DNA from: an uncultured Treponema sp.
GTDB lineage: Bacteria > Spirochaetota > Spirochaetia > Treponematales > Treponemataceae
Reading direction: 5' to 3'
DNA: 64,000 nucleotides
Assembly (NCBI GenBank): GCA_937877535.1
Contig: CALFJF010000044.1
Location: 26,294-90,293, forward strand
A program made the position numbers and the translations under genes. The notes below the pieces were generated by a model. The model did no database searches. It was not told the origin of the DNA and saw only the letters and a program-made list of their open reading frames with translations. Positions 41,698 through 49,563 of the stretch are shown here, one piece after another. The first letter of the stretch is position 1. Each line of letters starts with the position of its first letter.

Positions 41698-42981
41698 CTA
41701 AAAATCGCCAAACGCGTAATCGTGGTCGATTGGCTCGTTCAAAAAAAACTCCAGCGTTCTGGCAGGAAGCGCGTTTTTCAAAAACTCGCTTTTTTTTGCA
41801 CTCTCAAGTGCTTCTGCAAGCGAAGACGGGAGTTTTTCAAGCCGAGAAAGCGTTTCTTTTGGCGCGTTGTACAAATCAATATTGAGTTCAGGCGGAAGAG
41901 TAAGCGAATCGTCCATGCCTTCAATGCCCGCGCGCAAAATCAAATAAAGCGCGAGATACGGATTTGCGGCGGGGTCTGGCTGTCGAAACTCAATTCGAGC
42001 GCGTTCGCCTTTTGCCGACGGAATCCGAATGAGTTGACTTCGATTTTCGTGGCTGTGGCTTACGAACGCGGGGGCTTCAAAAACGCCGAATCGTTTGTAC
42101 GACGAAGCGAGCGGATTTACAAACGCAGAAATCTCGCGGGCGCGGCGCAAAAGTCCCGCCACAAAAGCGTTTGCTTCTCTCTCAACCTCCGCGTCTTTTG
42201 AAAGGAAAATATTTTCTCCGCGCCGAAAAAGCGAAATGTTTACGTGAAAACCGTTTCCCGCTTCATTTTCAAGCGGTTTTGGAAGAAAACTTGCAAAAAG
42301 CCCATTTTTCGCACTCACGGTACTCACAACGGTTCTAAACGTTTGCACGTTGTCCGCCGCCGTAAGCGCGTCGGCGTGCTGAAAATCGACTTCGTTTTGC
42401 CCAGGTCCCGTTTCGTGATGGCTTGAAATTGGATGAACGCCCATTTGCTCAAGCGTTAAACAAATTTCGCGCCGCACGTTCTCGCCTTTGTCTTTTGGAG
42501 CCAAATCGCAATAACGGGCGCGGTCATGTGGCTCTTTTGAGGGATACCCGTCCTCTCCGAGTTTGAACAAATAAAACTCACATTCCGTTCCAACATTGAG
42601 TTCGATTCCACGCGCTCGCTGCGATTCTGAAAAATCAAAAAGAAGTCGCCGCGTGTCGCCTTCAAACGGAGTGCCGTCAGAGCGGAAAATCGAACAAAAA
42701 AAGCGCACGACTCTGCCTTCGCGCGGTCTCCACGGAAGAACGCACAGCGTTGACGGGTCTGGAACGATAAAAAGGTCGCTTTCTGCAACGCCCAAAAAGC
42801 CTGGAACCGCGCTCGCGTCAAAAGAGATTCCCTCGGAAAACGCCCGCGAAAGTTCCGTCGGCTGAATCGAAAACGACTTCAAAACGCCGTAAACGTCCGT
42901 GAAAAAAAGTTTTATAAAGCGAACGTCATTTTCTTGAATAAATTGCAACGCCTCGCTTTCTGTGTAAATTGTCCGTTCCAT
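41698..42981 (-). CDS. glnA: Glutamine synthetase, short type I
   Basis: The 427-residue enzyme makes glutamine from glutamate, ammonia and ATP. Core motifs are present: GTECEFYLF, the ammonium/metal region HHETGPGQNEVDFQHADALTA (two pieces), NGFHVNISLF, and IEFRQPDPAANPYLA near the C-terminus. It is shorter than the 470-residue adenylylated form, but a Tyr (NIDLYNAPKE) stands where the modification loop would be. The open frame extends 66 codons upstream into the SGNH gene; AAGGAAC before this ATG and family alignment support 42981. Its neighbours are glmS, a glutamine user, and the ANTAR regulator. Confidence 0.95.
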   Translation of the reverse strand: MERTIYTESEALQFIQENDVRFIKLFFTDVYGVLKSFSIQPTELSRAFSEGISFDASAVPGFLGVAESDLFIVPDPSTLCVLPWRPREGRVVRFFCSIFRSDGTPFEGDTRRLLFDFSESQRARGIELNVGTECEFYLFKLGEDGYPSKEPHDRARYCDLAPKDKGENVRREICLTLEQMGVHPISSHHETGPGQNEVDFQHADALTAADNVQTFRTVVSTVSAKNGLFASFLPKPLENEAGNGFHVNISLFRRGENIFLSKDAEVEREANAFVAGLLRRAREISAFVNPLASSYKRFGVFEAPAFVSHSHENRSQLIRIPSAKGERARIEFRQPDPAANPYLALYLILRAGIEGMDDSLTLPPELNIDLYNAPKETLSRLEKLPSSLAEALESAKKSEFLKNALPARTLEFFLNEPIDHDYAFGDF

Positions 42982-43018
42982 GTTTGTTCCTTTTTGATTT
43001 TTTGAAAAAGTCTCGTTT

Positions 43019-43933
43019 TTAATTTGAGGTTTTGCCGAATACAACATATTCGTCGTCGATTTCCGCTCCGTCTTGCGTCGCTTCCGCTTTTCCGACGATT
43101 GCCGCAGAAAGAGGCGCGTAATCCGCCCAAGTTTCGCCGAGCCGCGCAATTTCCATTGCCGCAATTCGCGAAAACTCAAATGCGCCGTCTGGTCTAAGAT
43201 GGCTGTTGTCGTCTTTTCCTTCGGGAAAATTCACGTATTCAAGCGGTCCAAAGTTCATAAAAAGATGCCGTGATTTTTCTTCGCCGATTTCTTCAAGGAA
43301 GACTTCGGTTAAATTCGTCATATCAATCGCGGGAACGCCAACGACTTTTGCCGTTTCAATGACCGCCTTTGGATAGTCGCCGTGCGTCGATTCCACGCTG
43401 CGCATTTCGCCCGCGCGTCTCCAAAGTTCGTGGAGTTTTTCTCGGAGATGTTCGAGTTTTTCGGAATCCTTTTCGCTTGAAACGCCCGCTTCTTGCGCCC
43501 TTCGGATTTCAGAAATGATTTTTTTTGCTTCTTCGTCGTGACTTCCAAAAGAATCAACAAACTTTCGCCGCGCCATGGGAGAAAGCAAAATCGGAAAGCA
43601 TTTTTTTGCAAGAAGATTTACCGCAAAAAACTCAAGATTTCGCCGAAACTCGCCGCCCTCTTCTGGCGACGTAAAGCGCGTGGGGTCTTGCGATTTTTCG
43701 TCGTTATGCCCAAATTGAATGAGCGCAAAGTCGCCAGGACGACAAAATTCCAAAACGTTCTTAAACCGTCCTTCAGAAAGAAACGATTTTGTGCTTCGCC
43801 CGTTCCGAGCAAAATTCAAAAATTCCGTTCCGCGCACAAAAAATCGCGGAAGTTCTTGCACCCACCCCGTACACGGATATGTGGAGCAATCGTTGTACTG
43901 CATGATAGAATCGCCCAAACAAAGGATTCTCAT
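43019..43933 (-). CDS. SGNH-hydrolase (GDSL esterase, rhamnogalacturonan acetylesterase-like)
   Basis: The 304-residue enzyme shows all four SGNH blocks: GDSIMQ with the nucleophile Ser, the Gly in NFARNGRST, the Asn in FGHNDE and the Asp-His pair in DDNSHLRPDG. The spacing and the YPCTGWVQELPRFF region resemble acetyl-esterases of plant pectin side chains. There is no signal peptide, so it acts in the cytoplasm, perhaps on imported acetylated oligosaccharides or amino sugars; the latter would suit its place between glmS and glnA. GAGG precedes the ATG. Confidence 0.85.
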   Translation of the reverse strand: MRILCLGDSIMQYNDCSTYPCTGWVQELPRFFVRGTEFLNFARNGRSTKSFLSEGRFKNVLEFCRPGDFALIQFGHNDEKSQDPTRFTSPEEGGEFRRNLEFFAVNLLAKKCFPILLSPMARRKFVDSFGSHDEEAKKIISEIRRAQEAGVSSEKDSEKLEHLREKLHELWRRAGEMRSVESTHGDYPKAVIETAKVVGVPAIDMTNLTEVFLEEIGEEKSRHLFMNFGPLEYVNFPEGKDDNSHLRPDGAFEFSRIAAMEIARLGETWADYAPLSAAIVGKAEATQDGAEIDDEYVVFGKTSN

Positions 43934-43996
43934 TTTTTTTCCTCTTTTTTCGCAAAACGCGCGTTTTTATTTGATTTTTAGACCGAGTTTCCGACC

Positions 43997-45856
43997 TTAC
44001 TCCACCGTTACGCTCTTTGCAAGATTTCGCGGTTTATCGGGGTCGTTTCCGCGAAGCACGGAGCAATAATACGCAAAAAGTTGCGCGGGAATCACGGAAA
44101 TCATTGAAAGAAGCGCGCTTTCTCCCGTTGGAATGTGTATTACCGCGTCTGCGCAAGACTTAAACGCGCCCGACGTGTCTTGCGTGATAACCATTGTTGC
44201 CGCGCCTCGGCTTTTCACTTCTTCAATATTTGAAGAGAGTTTGTCAAAAAGCGAAGGCTCGGTGGCGATTGCCACAACGAGCGTGTCAGAATCAACAAGC
44301 GCGATTGGTCCGTGCTTCAACTCGCCTGCGGAAAACGCCTCGCAGTGCATATAACTTACTTCTTTGAGTTTGAGCGCACTTTCGAGGGAACTCGCAGCGT
44401 CAAAAAGGCGACCGATGTAAAAAATCTTTTGTTTATTGAATTGCCTCGACGCAAAACGCTGAATTTCCGTTTGGTCGGAGATGATTTTTTCTGCTTTTTC
44501 TGGCATTTTTTCGATTTCGCCCAAAAGACGCACAAATTCGTCCTTTTTGAGTTCGCCGCGAATAAAGCCCGTTTTGAGCGCGAGCAAAAAAAGGAGCGAA
44601 AGTTGCGTAGTGTACGCTTTTGTGGAAGCAACCGCGATTTCTGGTCCTGCCCGCGTGTACAAAACCGCGTCCGATTCGCGACTAATTGAAGAGCCGACGC
44701 AATTTGTGATTGCGATTACTTTGACTCCGCGTTTTTTTGCTGAGTCAATCGCCGCGCGCGTGTCCGCCGTTTCTCCAGACTGCGAAATAACGATAAAAAC
44801 GTCATTCGGAAGAAAAATCGGATTTCGATAGCGGAATTCGCTTGCCACGTCCACAACCACGGGGATTCTTGCAAAAAATTCAAATGCGTATTTTGCAACA
44901 ACGCCCGCGTGATAAGCCGTGCCACACGCCGTAATTACGATTCTCTTTGCGGTTGACAAAATCGACGTGTCAAGTTCTTCAAAACTCGAATCCACAATCG
45001 CGCCAGAAGAATCGCGGACAATGCGCGGTCGAATCGTGTCAAAAAGTGCGCGAGGCTGCTCATGGATTTCTTTTAACATAAAATGCGCAAAGCCGCCTTT
45101 TTCCGCCGCCTCAACGTCCCAATCAACGTGATACGGACTGCGAACGATTTTCTCTCCGTCGGAAGCAAAAAGGTCAACGTGGTCTGCGTACAAAACTGCC
45201 ACCTCGCCTTGCTCCAAAAAAATCACATCGCGCGTGTGAGAAAGAACCGCTGGCACATCGGAAGCGATGAAATTTCCGTCAGAAGCGAGTCCCAAAATGA
45301 GCGGGCTGTCTTTTCGGGCGGCAACGAGCCTATCGGGAAAATCGGAACAAATCACGCCAAGCGCGTAACTTCCTTCGAGTTTTTTGAGCGAAGCGAGAAC
45401 TGCGCGAAAAATGTCGTGTTCTTTTTCATAAAAATAATTGATGACGTGCGCAATCACTTCGGTGTCAGTTTGACTTTTGAATACAACGCCGTTTTGCTGC
45501 AACCACGCCTTGAGCCGCGCGTGATTTTCCACGATTCCGTTGTGAACCACCGCGATTGAACCAGAAACGTTTGTGTGCGGATGCGCGTTTAAGTCGCTTG
45601 GCTCTCCGTGCGTCGCCCACCGCGTGTGTCCAATGCCAACGTTTCCAGAAAGCGCACCCGACACGATTTCCGAAGCAATTTTTTCTTCCAAAAAACGCAA
45701 TGCGCCTTTTGATTTTCGCACCAGAATTTCCTCCGAAGAGCGCGAAAGCACCGCAATTCCCGCAGAATCGTACCCACGGTACTCCAATTTTTTTAGCCCC
45801 TCAATCAAAAGTGGCGTTGCTTCTTTACAACCGCAATATCCGACAATTCCGCACAT
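43997..45856 (-). CDS. glmS: Glutamine--fructose-6-phosphate aminotransferase (isomerizing)
   Basis: The 619-residue enzyme opens amino-sugar synthesis for peptidoglycan. The N-terminal glutaminase domain starts with the catalytic Cys2 (MCGIVGYCG) and has the GNVGIGHTRWATHG block. The C-terminal half carries two SIS domains (ITACGTAYHAGVVAKYAFE; SQSGETADTRAAI; HCEAFSAGELKHGP) and ends with KSVTVE. AAGGAAG precedes the ATG. No glmS ribozyme is present: only 47 bp separate it from the CNBD gene. It is the first enzyme gene of the run glmS-esterase-glnA-ANTAR. Confidence 0.97.
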   Translation of the reverse strand: MCGIVGYCGCKEATPLLIEGLKKLEYRGYDSAGIAVLSRSSEEILVRKSKGALRFLEEKIASEIVSGALSGNVGIGHTRWATHGEPSDLNAHPHTNVSGSIAVVHNGIVENHARLKAWLQQNGVVFKSQTDTEVIAHVINYFYEKEHDIFRAVLASLKKLEGSYALGVICSDFPDRLVAARKDSPLILGLASDGNFIASDVPAVLSHTRDVIFLEQGEVAVLYADHVDLFASDGEKIVRSPYHVDWDVEAAEKGGFAHFMLKEIHEQPRALFDTIRPRIVRDSSGAIVDSSFEELDTSILSTAKRIVITACGTAYHAGVVAKYAFEFFARIPVVVDVASEFRYRNPIFLPNDVFIVISQSGETADTRAAIDSAKKRGVKVIAITNCVGSSISRESDAVLYTRAGPEIAVASTKAYTTQLSLLFLLALKTGFIRGELKKDEFVRLLGEIEKMPEKAEKIISDQTEIQRFASRQFNKQKIFYIGRLFDAASSLESALKLKEVSYMHCEAFSAGELKHGPIALVDSDTLVVAIATEPSLFDKLSSNIEEVKSRGAATMVITQDTSGAFKSCADAVIHIPTGESALLSMISVIPAQLFAYYCSVLRGNDPDKPRNLAKSVTVE

Positions 45857-45903
45857 ATTTTCTTCCTTTTTGATTTTTTCGATTTTGATTTTCAGAAAAA
45901 AGA

Positions 45904-47169
45904 TTACTGGACGCGCTTTCGCATTTTTTCTGCAAGTTCGGCGTTTTTCACGATTCTTTGCATTTCTTTAATATTTACGGTTATTCGCCCGTCGGCAAGG
46001 CTTGCAACGCCTCTTTCAGAAAGTTTCCGAAGTTCATCGTGCGTCGTTTGGAGCGAAAGCCCCGTCCATCTTGAAACGTCCGCCTCCGAAAGCGAAAAAA
46101 GCCTGTTTCCGCCCGCAATCAACTCCGAAGGATTGCGCTCCTCAAGCATCAAAAAGAGGTCAGCGATTTTTGCGCCATCTTCTGGCTGCACCAAAACGCG
46201 CAGGCGACGAGTTTGCTCAATGAGGCGACGGCAAAAAATGCGCAAAAGAAGCACCGTAATTTGCGCGTTTCCGCCGATAAGCGTGGAAAAATTTTGCTTG
46301 TTGAACTCAAGCACTTCGATTGTAGTCATTGCAATGCAAGACGCGCTTCTTGGAGAAGCGTCGAGAATCGCCATTTCGCCAAAAATATCGCCAGGGCAAA
46401 GGAAATTCAAGTTTATGTTTGAGCCGTTCACGCATTTTGTCAGTTGAACAACGCCCGATTGAAGAATGTAAAACGAATTCCCTGGCTCAAACTCCGCGAT
46501 AACGACATCGCCGCGATTGTATTTTTTTTCAAACCGCGAAAACCCTGGGAGTTCAAACCGTTTTTTTGCACTCTCTCCAAAATTCTGGAAGATTTCCACG
46601 TCTTCCAAAAAATCCGAAGCATCCCCAGAAAGCGATTCCAAATTTCCGCGGGCATCTTTTTCCATTCGCTCAAGGCGCGCAAGCACTCCGCCAGTCGCTC
46701 CAAGCGCGCGGTAGCGCGAACACAATTCGGCACACGTTCTCCACTTTCGCTCCTCGTAAAAACTTTCGGCGACCGTAACCATTTCGTTCATTCTGGAAGC
46801 GAGTCTTGCTTTTTTGAGGATTTTTTCGATTCTGAAATTCATCGTGCGAAGTTTTTTTGAAAAAAGACGAAGCATTTTGTACATAATGTCGCGGTTCGAG
46901 CCAAAAGTCGCTTCAAACTCGCTTGCGGTAAGGCACAGAACCACGGAATCGGCAACGGCGGTGGCGGTTTCCCCGCGAAGCGTGTGCGCAAGCGTGTCTT
47001 TGACTCCAAAAAACGCTCCGCTTTGCACGCTTTCAAGTTCGGGTTTGCCCGTTTCAACATCGTGTCCAGAAATGATAACTTGCCCACCTTGCAGTATAAA
47101 AATGCGGTTCGATACGGTTTCCTCAAAATAAATGACCGCACCGCGCTGAAAATTCATGATTTTTGGCAT
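45904..47169 (-). CDS. Double cyclic-nucleotide-binding-domain regulator with Crp-type HTH
   Basis: The 421-residue protein has two CNBD beta-barrels: residues 5-110 (RGAVIYFEETVSNRIFILQG) and about 210-330 (EPGNSFYILQSGVVQL, PGDIFGEMAILDASPRSASC with the classic phosphate-binding cassette). A helical linker joins them. A Crp/Fnr-like helix-turn-helix follows (SLSEADVSRWTGLSLQTTHD, about 365-385). The second CNBD has the Glu and Arg expected for cyclic-nucleotide contact; the first is degenerate. Regulation by cAMP or a related ligand is inferred. AGAGGAA precedes the ATG. Confidence 0.88.
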   Translation of the reverse strand: MPKIMNFQRGAVIYFEETVSNRIFILQGGQVIISGHDVETGKPELESVQSGAFFGVKDTLAHTLRGETATAVADSVVLCLTASEFEATFGSNRDIMYKMLRLFSKKLRTMNFRIEKILKKARLASRMNEMVTVAESFYEERKWRTCAELCSRYRALGATGGVLARLERMEKDARGNLESLSGDASDFLEDVEIFQNFGESAKKRFELPGFSRFEKKYNRGDVVIAEFEPGNSFYILQSGVVQLTKCVNGSNINLNFLCPGDIFGEMAILDASPRSASCIAMTTIEVLEFNKQNFSTLIGGNAQITVLLLRIFCRRLIEQTRRLRVLVQPEDGAKIADLFLMLEERNPSELIAGGNRLFSLSEADVSRWTGLSLQTTHDELRKLSERGVASLADGRITVNIKEMQRIVKNAELAEKMRKRVQ

Positions 47170-47196
47170 AACGTTCCTCTTTTTGACGATTAAAAA

Positions 47197-47205
47197 CGGA
47201 TTATA
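47197..47205 (-). promoter_or_regulatory. Extended -10 promoter of the CNBD gene
   Basis: TGATATAAT on the minus strand combines the TGn extension with a consensus -10, 31 bp before the ATG. Confidence 0.5.
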
Positions 47206-47279
47206 TCACAAAAAGAACGAGTACGACGAGAGTGTTACACTCGCAATTTTGTTGTTTTCGTGTCAAACACGGTCATTCG

Positions 47280-47309
47280 TTGCAAAAAAGACAAAAAATC
47301 TTGTAAAAT
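47280..47309 (+). promoter_or_regulatory. Promoter of the SEC-C/TrmH genes
   Basis: TTGCAA and TAAAAT are 18 bp apart, 35 bp before the ATG at 47345; AAGGAAA is the ribosome-binding site. Confidence 0.5.
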
Positions 47310-47344
47310 TGACGCATATTTTTTCAAATTAAGGAAACGTAAAA

Positions 47345-47845
47345 ATGGCTGATAAAGATGTCTGTCCGTGCGGAAGCGGAAAAACGTATGAAGAATGTTG
47401 CTCCCCGATTATCAAAGGAACAAAAAAAGCACCAACTGCCGAAGCGTTAATGCGGGCACGCTACTCGTCTTACGAAAAACAAGAAATCGATTTTATAATC
47501 AACTCGTGCGAAGAAGGCGAAAAAATCGCCGAAATCGACAGAAAAGCAACGGAAGATTGGTCAAAAGAATCAAAATGGCACGGACTCAAAATCTTGAGAA
47601 CGGAAAAAGGCGGCGAAAACGATGACGAAGGAATCGTTGAGTTTGAAGCAACGTACACCACAAAAAAAGGACTTCGCGACATTCACCACGAAATCGGTTA
47701 TTTCAAAAAAATCAATGGAGAGTGGTTTTATTCCGTGGGGCGCGTAAAACCGATGACCGTTGTCCGCGAAGGCGCAAAAATCGGACGAAATGACCCGTGT
47801 CCATGCGGAAGTGGCAAAAAATACAAAAAGTGCTGCGGAAAATGA
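47345..47845 (+). CDS. YchJ-like protein with two SEC-C zinc motifs
   Basis: The 166-residue protein carries a SEC-C motif at each end: CPCGSGKTYEECC (residues 7-19) and CPCGSGKKYKKCC near the C-terminus. Between them lies an NTF2-like domain of the YchJ family (PTAEALMRARYSSYEKQEID; WHGLKILRTEKGG; EFEATYTTKKG). SEC-C motifs bind zinc and, in SecA, contact SecB and ribosomes. The physiological role of YchJ proteins is not settled. The stop codon overlaps the next start as ATGA, so translation is coupled to the rRNA methyltransferase gene. Confidence 0.9.
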   Translation: MADKDVCPCGSGKTYEECCSPIIKGTKKAPTAEALMRARYSSYEKQEIDFIINSCEEGEKIAEIDRKATEDWSKESKWHGLKILRTEKGGENDDEGIVEFEATYTTKKGLRDIHHEIGYFKKINGEWFYSVGRVKPMTVVREGAKIGRNDPCPCGSGKKYKKCCGK

Positions 47846-48615
47846 AATCGATTATCACGGGTTTTCACGCAATCGAAGAAAAAATCAAACGAGCGGACGC
47901 AGAACAAGCAAAAAAAATGCGGATTTTTGTTTCAAAACAAGGTCCGCGTGCAAAAAAAATCGTTGAAAAAGCAAAAGAGGCGGGGATTTTTGTTGAAAAC
48001 GCGGACAAAAAAACGCTCGATTCGCTCGTTTTGACGCTTCCCGAAAGCGTGCGCGACCATCGCGGAATCGTTCTTGAACTTGAAATCGAGCAGTCAAAAT
48101 CAAAAAACGCAACAGATTTTGACCGCTGGCTTTTGGAAAGCGAAAACGCCGAAAAAGCGACCGTTTTAATTTTGGACGAAATCACCGACGTACACAACAT
48201 TGGAGCGATTTTGCGTTCATGCGACCAATTTGGAGTCGATTTGGCTTTGCTTCCCGAACGAAAATCGATTGGAAACATTTTTGGAAACGAAGTCATTTCA
48301 AGAACGAGCGCGGGCGCAAGCGAAAGCGTTCCCATCGCAACGATTTCAAACCTTGTTCGCGCGGTAAAAAACCTCAAAGACGCGGATTTTTGGATTTACG
48401 GAGCCGACGCAGGCGGAAAACCGTGCCAATCTGTTTCGTTTGCAAAAAAATCTGCAATCATCATGGGCAGCGAAGGAAAAGGCATTTCGCGCCTTCTTTT
48501 TGAGCAATGCGACGAAATCGCCTCGATTCCAACGTGCGGCACGATTGACAGTCTAAACGTTTCAGTTGCTGCAGGAATTCTTCTCTACGAGCGAAGACGG
48601 CAATGTCTTGAATAA
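47842..48615 (+). CDS. TrmH/SpoU-family RNA 2'-O-methyltransferase (RlmB-like)
   Basis: The 257-residue protein starts with a small substrate-binding domain (GFHAIEEKIKRADAEQAKKM, residues 5-24) and continues with a SPOUT knot: LILDEITDVHNIGAILRSCD (motif 1), MGSEGKGISRLLFEQCD (motif 2) and IPTCGTIDSLNVSVAAGILLYE (two pieces, motif 3). This layout is that of RlmB, which methylates G2251 of 23S rRNA; exact target inferred. The open frame continues upstream inside the SEC-C gene; the ATG overlapping its stop is the likely start. Confidence 0.9.
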   Translation: MKSIITGFHAIEEKIKRADAEQAKKMRIFVSKQGPRAKKIVEKAKEAGIFVENADKKTLDSLVLTLPESVRDHRGIVLELEIEQSKSKNATDFDRWLLESENAEKATVLILDEITDVHNIGAILRSCDQFGVDLALLPERKSIGNIFGNEVISRTSAGASESVPIATISNLVRAVKNLKDADFWIYGADAGGKPCQSVSFAKKSAIIMGSEGKGISRLLFEQCDEIASIPTCGTIDSLNVSVAAGILLYERRRQCLE

Positions 48616-48620
48616 ACGCA

Positions 48621-48644
48621 CGATTTGAATCTGTCGAAACCACA
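48621..48644. repeat. Dispersed palindromic repeat, degenerate copy
   Basis: The right half (CTGTCGAAACCACA) is identical to the copy at 52267-52290, while the left arm has decayed to GATTTGAAT. It lies six bases after the TrmH stop. Confidence 0.6.
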
Positions 48645-48727
48645 AAAATCGAATTATTGCGTTCTGCTAACGATATTTTTTTTGCTATGATTTTCTTTGT
48701 CTACATCAAAAAAAATGGAGAGAGGAA

Positions 48728-49453
48728 ATGCTTAAGGTTTTTATTTCCGTGTTGGCAACGGTTTTTGTGGCGGAAATGGGCGACAAAACGCAACTTATGC
48801 TTTTTGCGCTTTCGGCAAAATACCGCTTAAAAGATATTTTTTTGGGAACTGCCGCCGCGATTCTTGTTTTGAACGCGCTCGCTGTTTGTGTTGGCGGACT
48901 TTTGAACGCTTTTCTTTCAGAAAATTTGTATATTGTAAAAGCGATTGCTGCGGTGGCATTTTTTGCTTTTTCGATTTCTTCGATTCCCGCCATTCTTTCA
49001 AAAGAGAGCGCAGAGGAAGAGTCAAAGCATCTTTCTTTTTCATTTGCGCCACTCGCCATTTTTTGTACATTTTTTCTTGCGGAGTTAGGCGACAAAACGC
49101 AACTCGCGTCGATTACGTTTGGAGCGGCGAACGGACTGAACAAAACCGCGTTTGTGATTTGGATTGCCGCGTCCACAGGACTTTTTTTGGCAGACGCAAT
49201 CGGACTTCTCGCGCTCAAAATGCTTGGTGGAAAAATCCCTTCGCACATTTTTAACGCGCTCGCGTTCGCGCTTTTTGCCGTTTTTGGATTTTTGAGTCTA
49301 AAGGAAGCTCACGCGCTTTTTACTTCGCACTCGCCTTTTTCAAAAATCCCCGCGCTCTCTACGATTATGATTTTTTCGGTCGTGATTTTTTTGATTTTTT
49401 GCGCACTCACGTTGCTTTTTCAAAAACGAAAAGATTTCAAAAAAGTTCACTAA
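48728..49453 (+). CDS. UPF0016/GDT1 (TMEM165-like) cation transporter
   Basis: The 241-residue membrane protein has the family hallmark E-x-G-D-K-T-Q twice, in inverted halves: FVAEMGDKTQLMLFAL (about residues 13-28) and FLAELGDKTQLASITF (about 115-130). Six to seven helices are visible. Bacterial relatives export manganese, and calcium in eukaryotes; manganese export is the best inference. The middle loop (SKESAEEESKHL) is acidic and cytoplasmic. GAGAGG precedes the ATG; the 112-bp upstream gap is too short and lacks the features for a manganese riboswitch. Confidence 0.9.
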   Translation: MLKVFISVLATVFVAEMGDKTQLMLFALSAKYRLKDIFLGTAAAILVLNALAVCVGGLLNAFLSENLYIVKAIAAVAFFAFSISSIPAILSKESAEEESKHLSFSFAPLAIFCTFFLAELGDKTQLASITFGAANGLNKTAFVIWIAASTGLFLADAIGLLALKMLGGKIPSHIFNALAFALFAVFGFLSLKEAHALFTSHSPFSKIPALSTIMIFSVVIFLIFCALTLLFQKRKDFKKVH

Positions 49454-49501
49454 ATCTCCCAACGCCTTACTCAAATTGTGTAGTTTCTTTTTTGATTTTT
49501 G

Positions 49502-49510
49502 TGCTAAAAT
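49502..49510 (+). promoter_or_regulatory. Extended -10 promoter of the beta-helix lipoprotein gene
   Basis: TGCTAAAAT lies 54 bp before the ATG, with a weak -35 near TTTCTT. Confidence 0.4.
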
Positions 49511-49563
49511 AGTGGAACTTTTTGCACAAAATTTTCAAGTTTCAATTTTTTGGAGGAGCGAGA

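Noticed and set aside
42982..43179. 66-codon N-terminal extension of glnA
   Set aside because: It overlaps the end of the SGNH esterase gene in another frame and has no counterpart in glutamine synthetases.
43930..43996. glmS ribozyme
   Set aside because: The region upstream of glmS (45857-45903) and the gap after it are far too short and lack the ribozyme core.
48616..48727. Manganese (yybP-ykoY) riboswitch before the GDT1 transporter
   Set aside because: The gap is 112 bp, includes a repeat copy, and lacks the conserved loop sequences.
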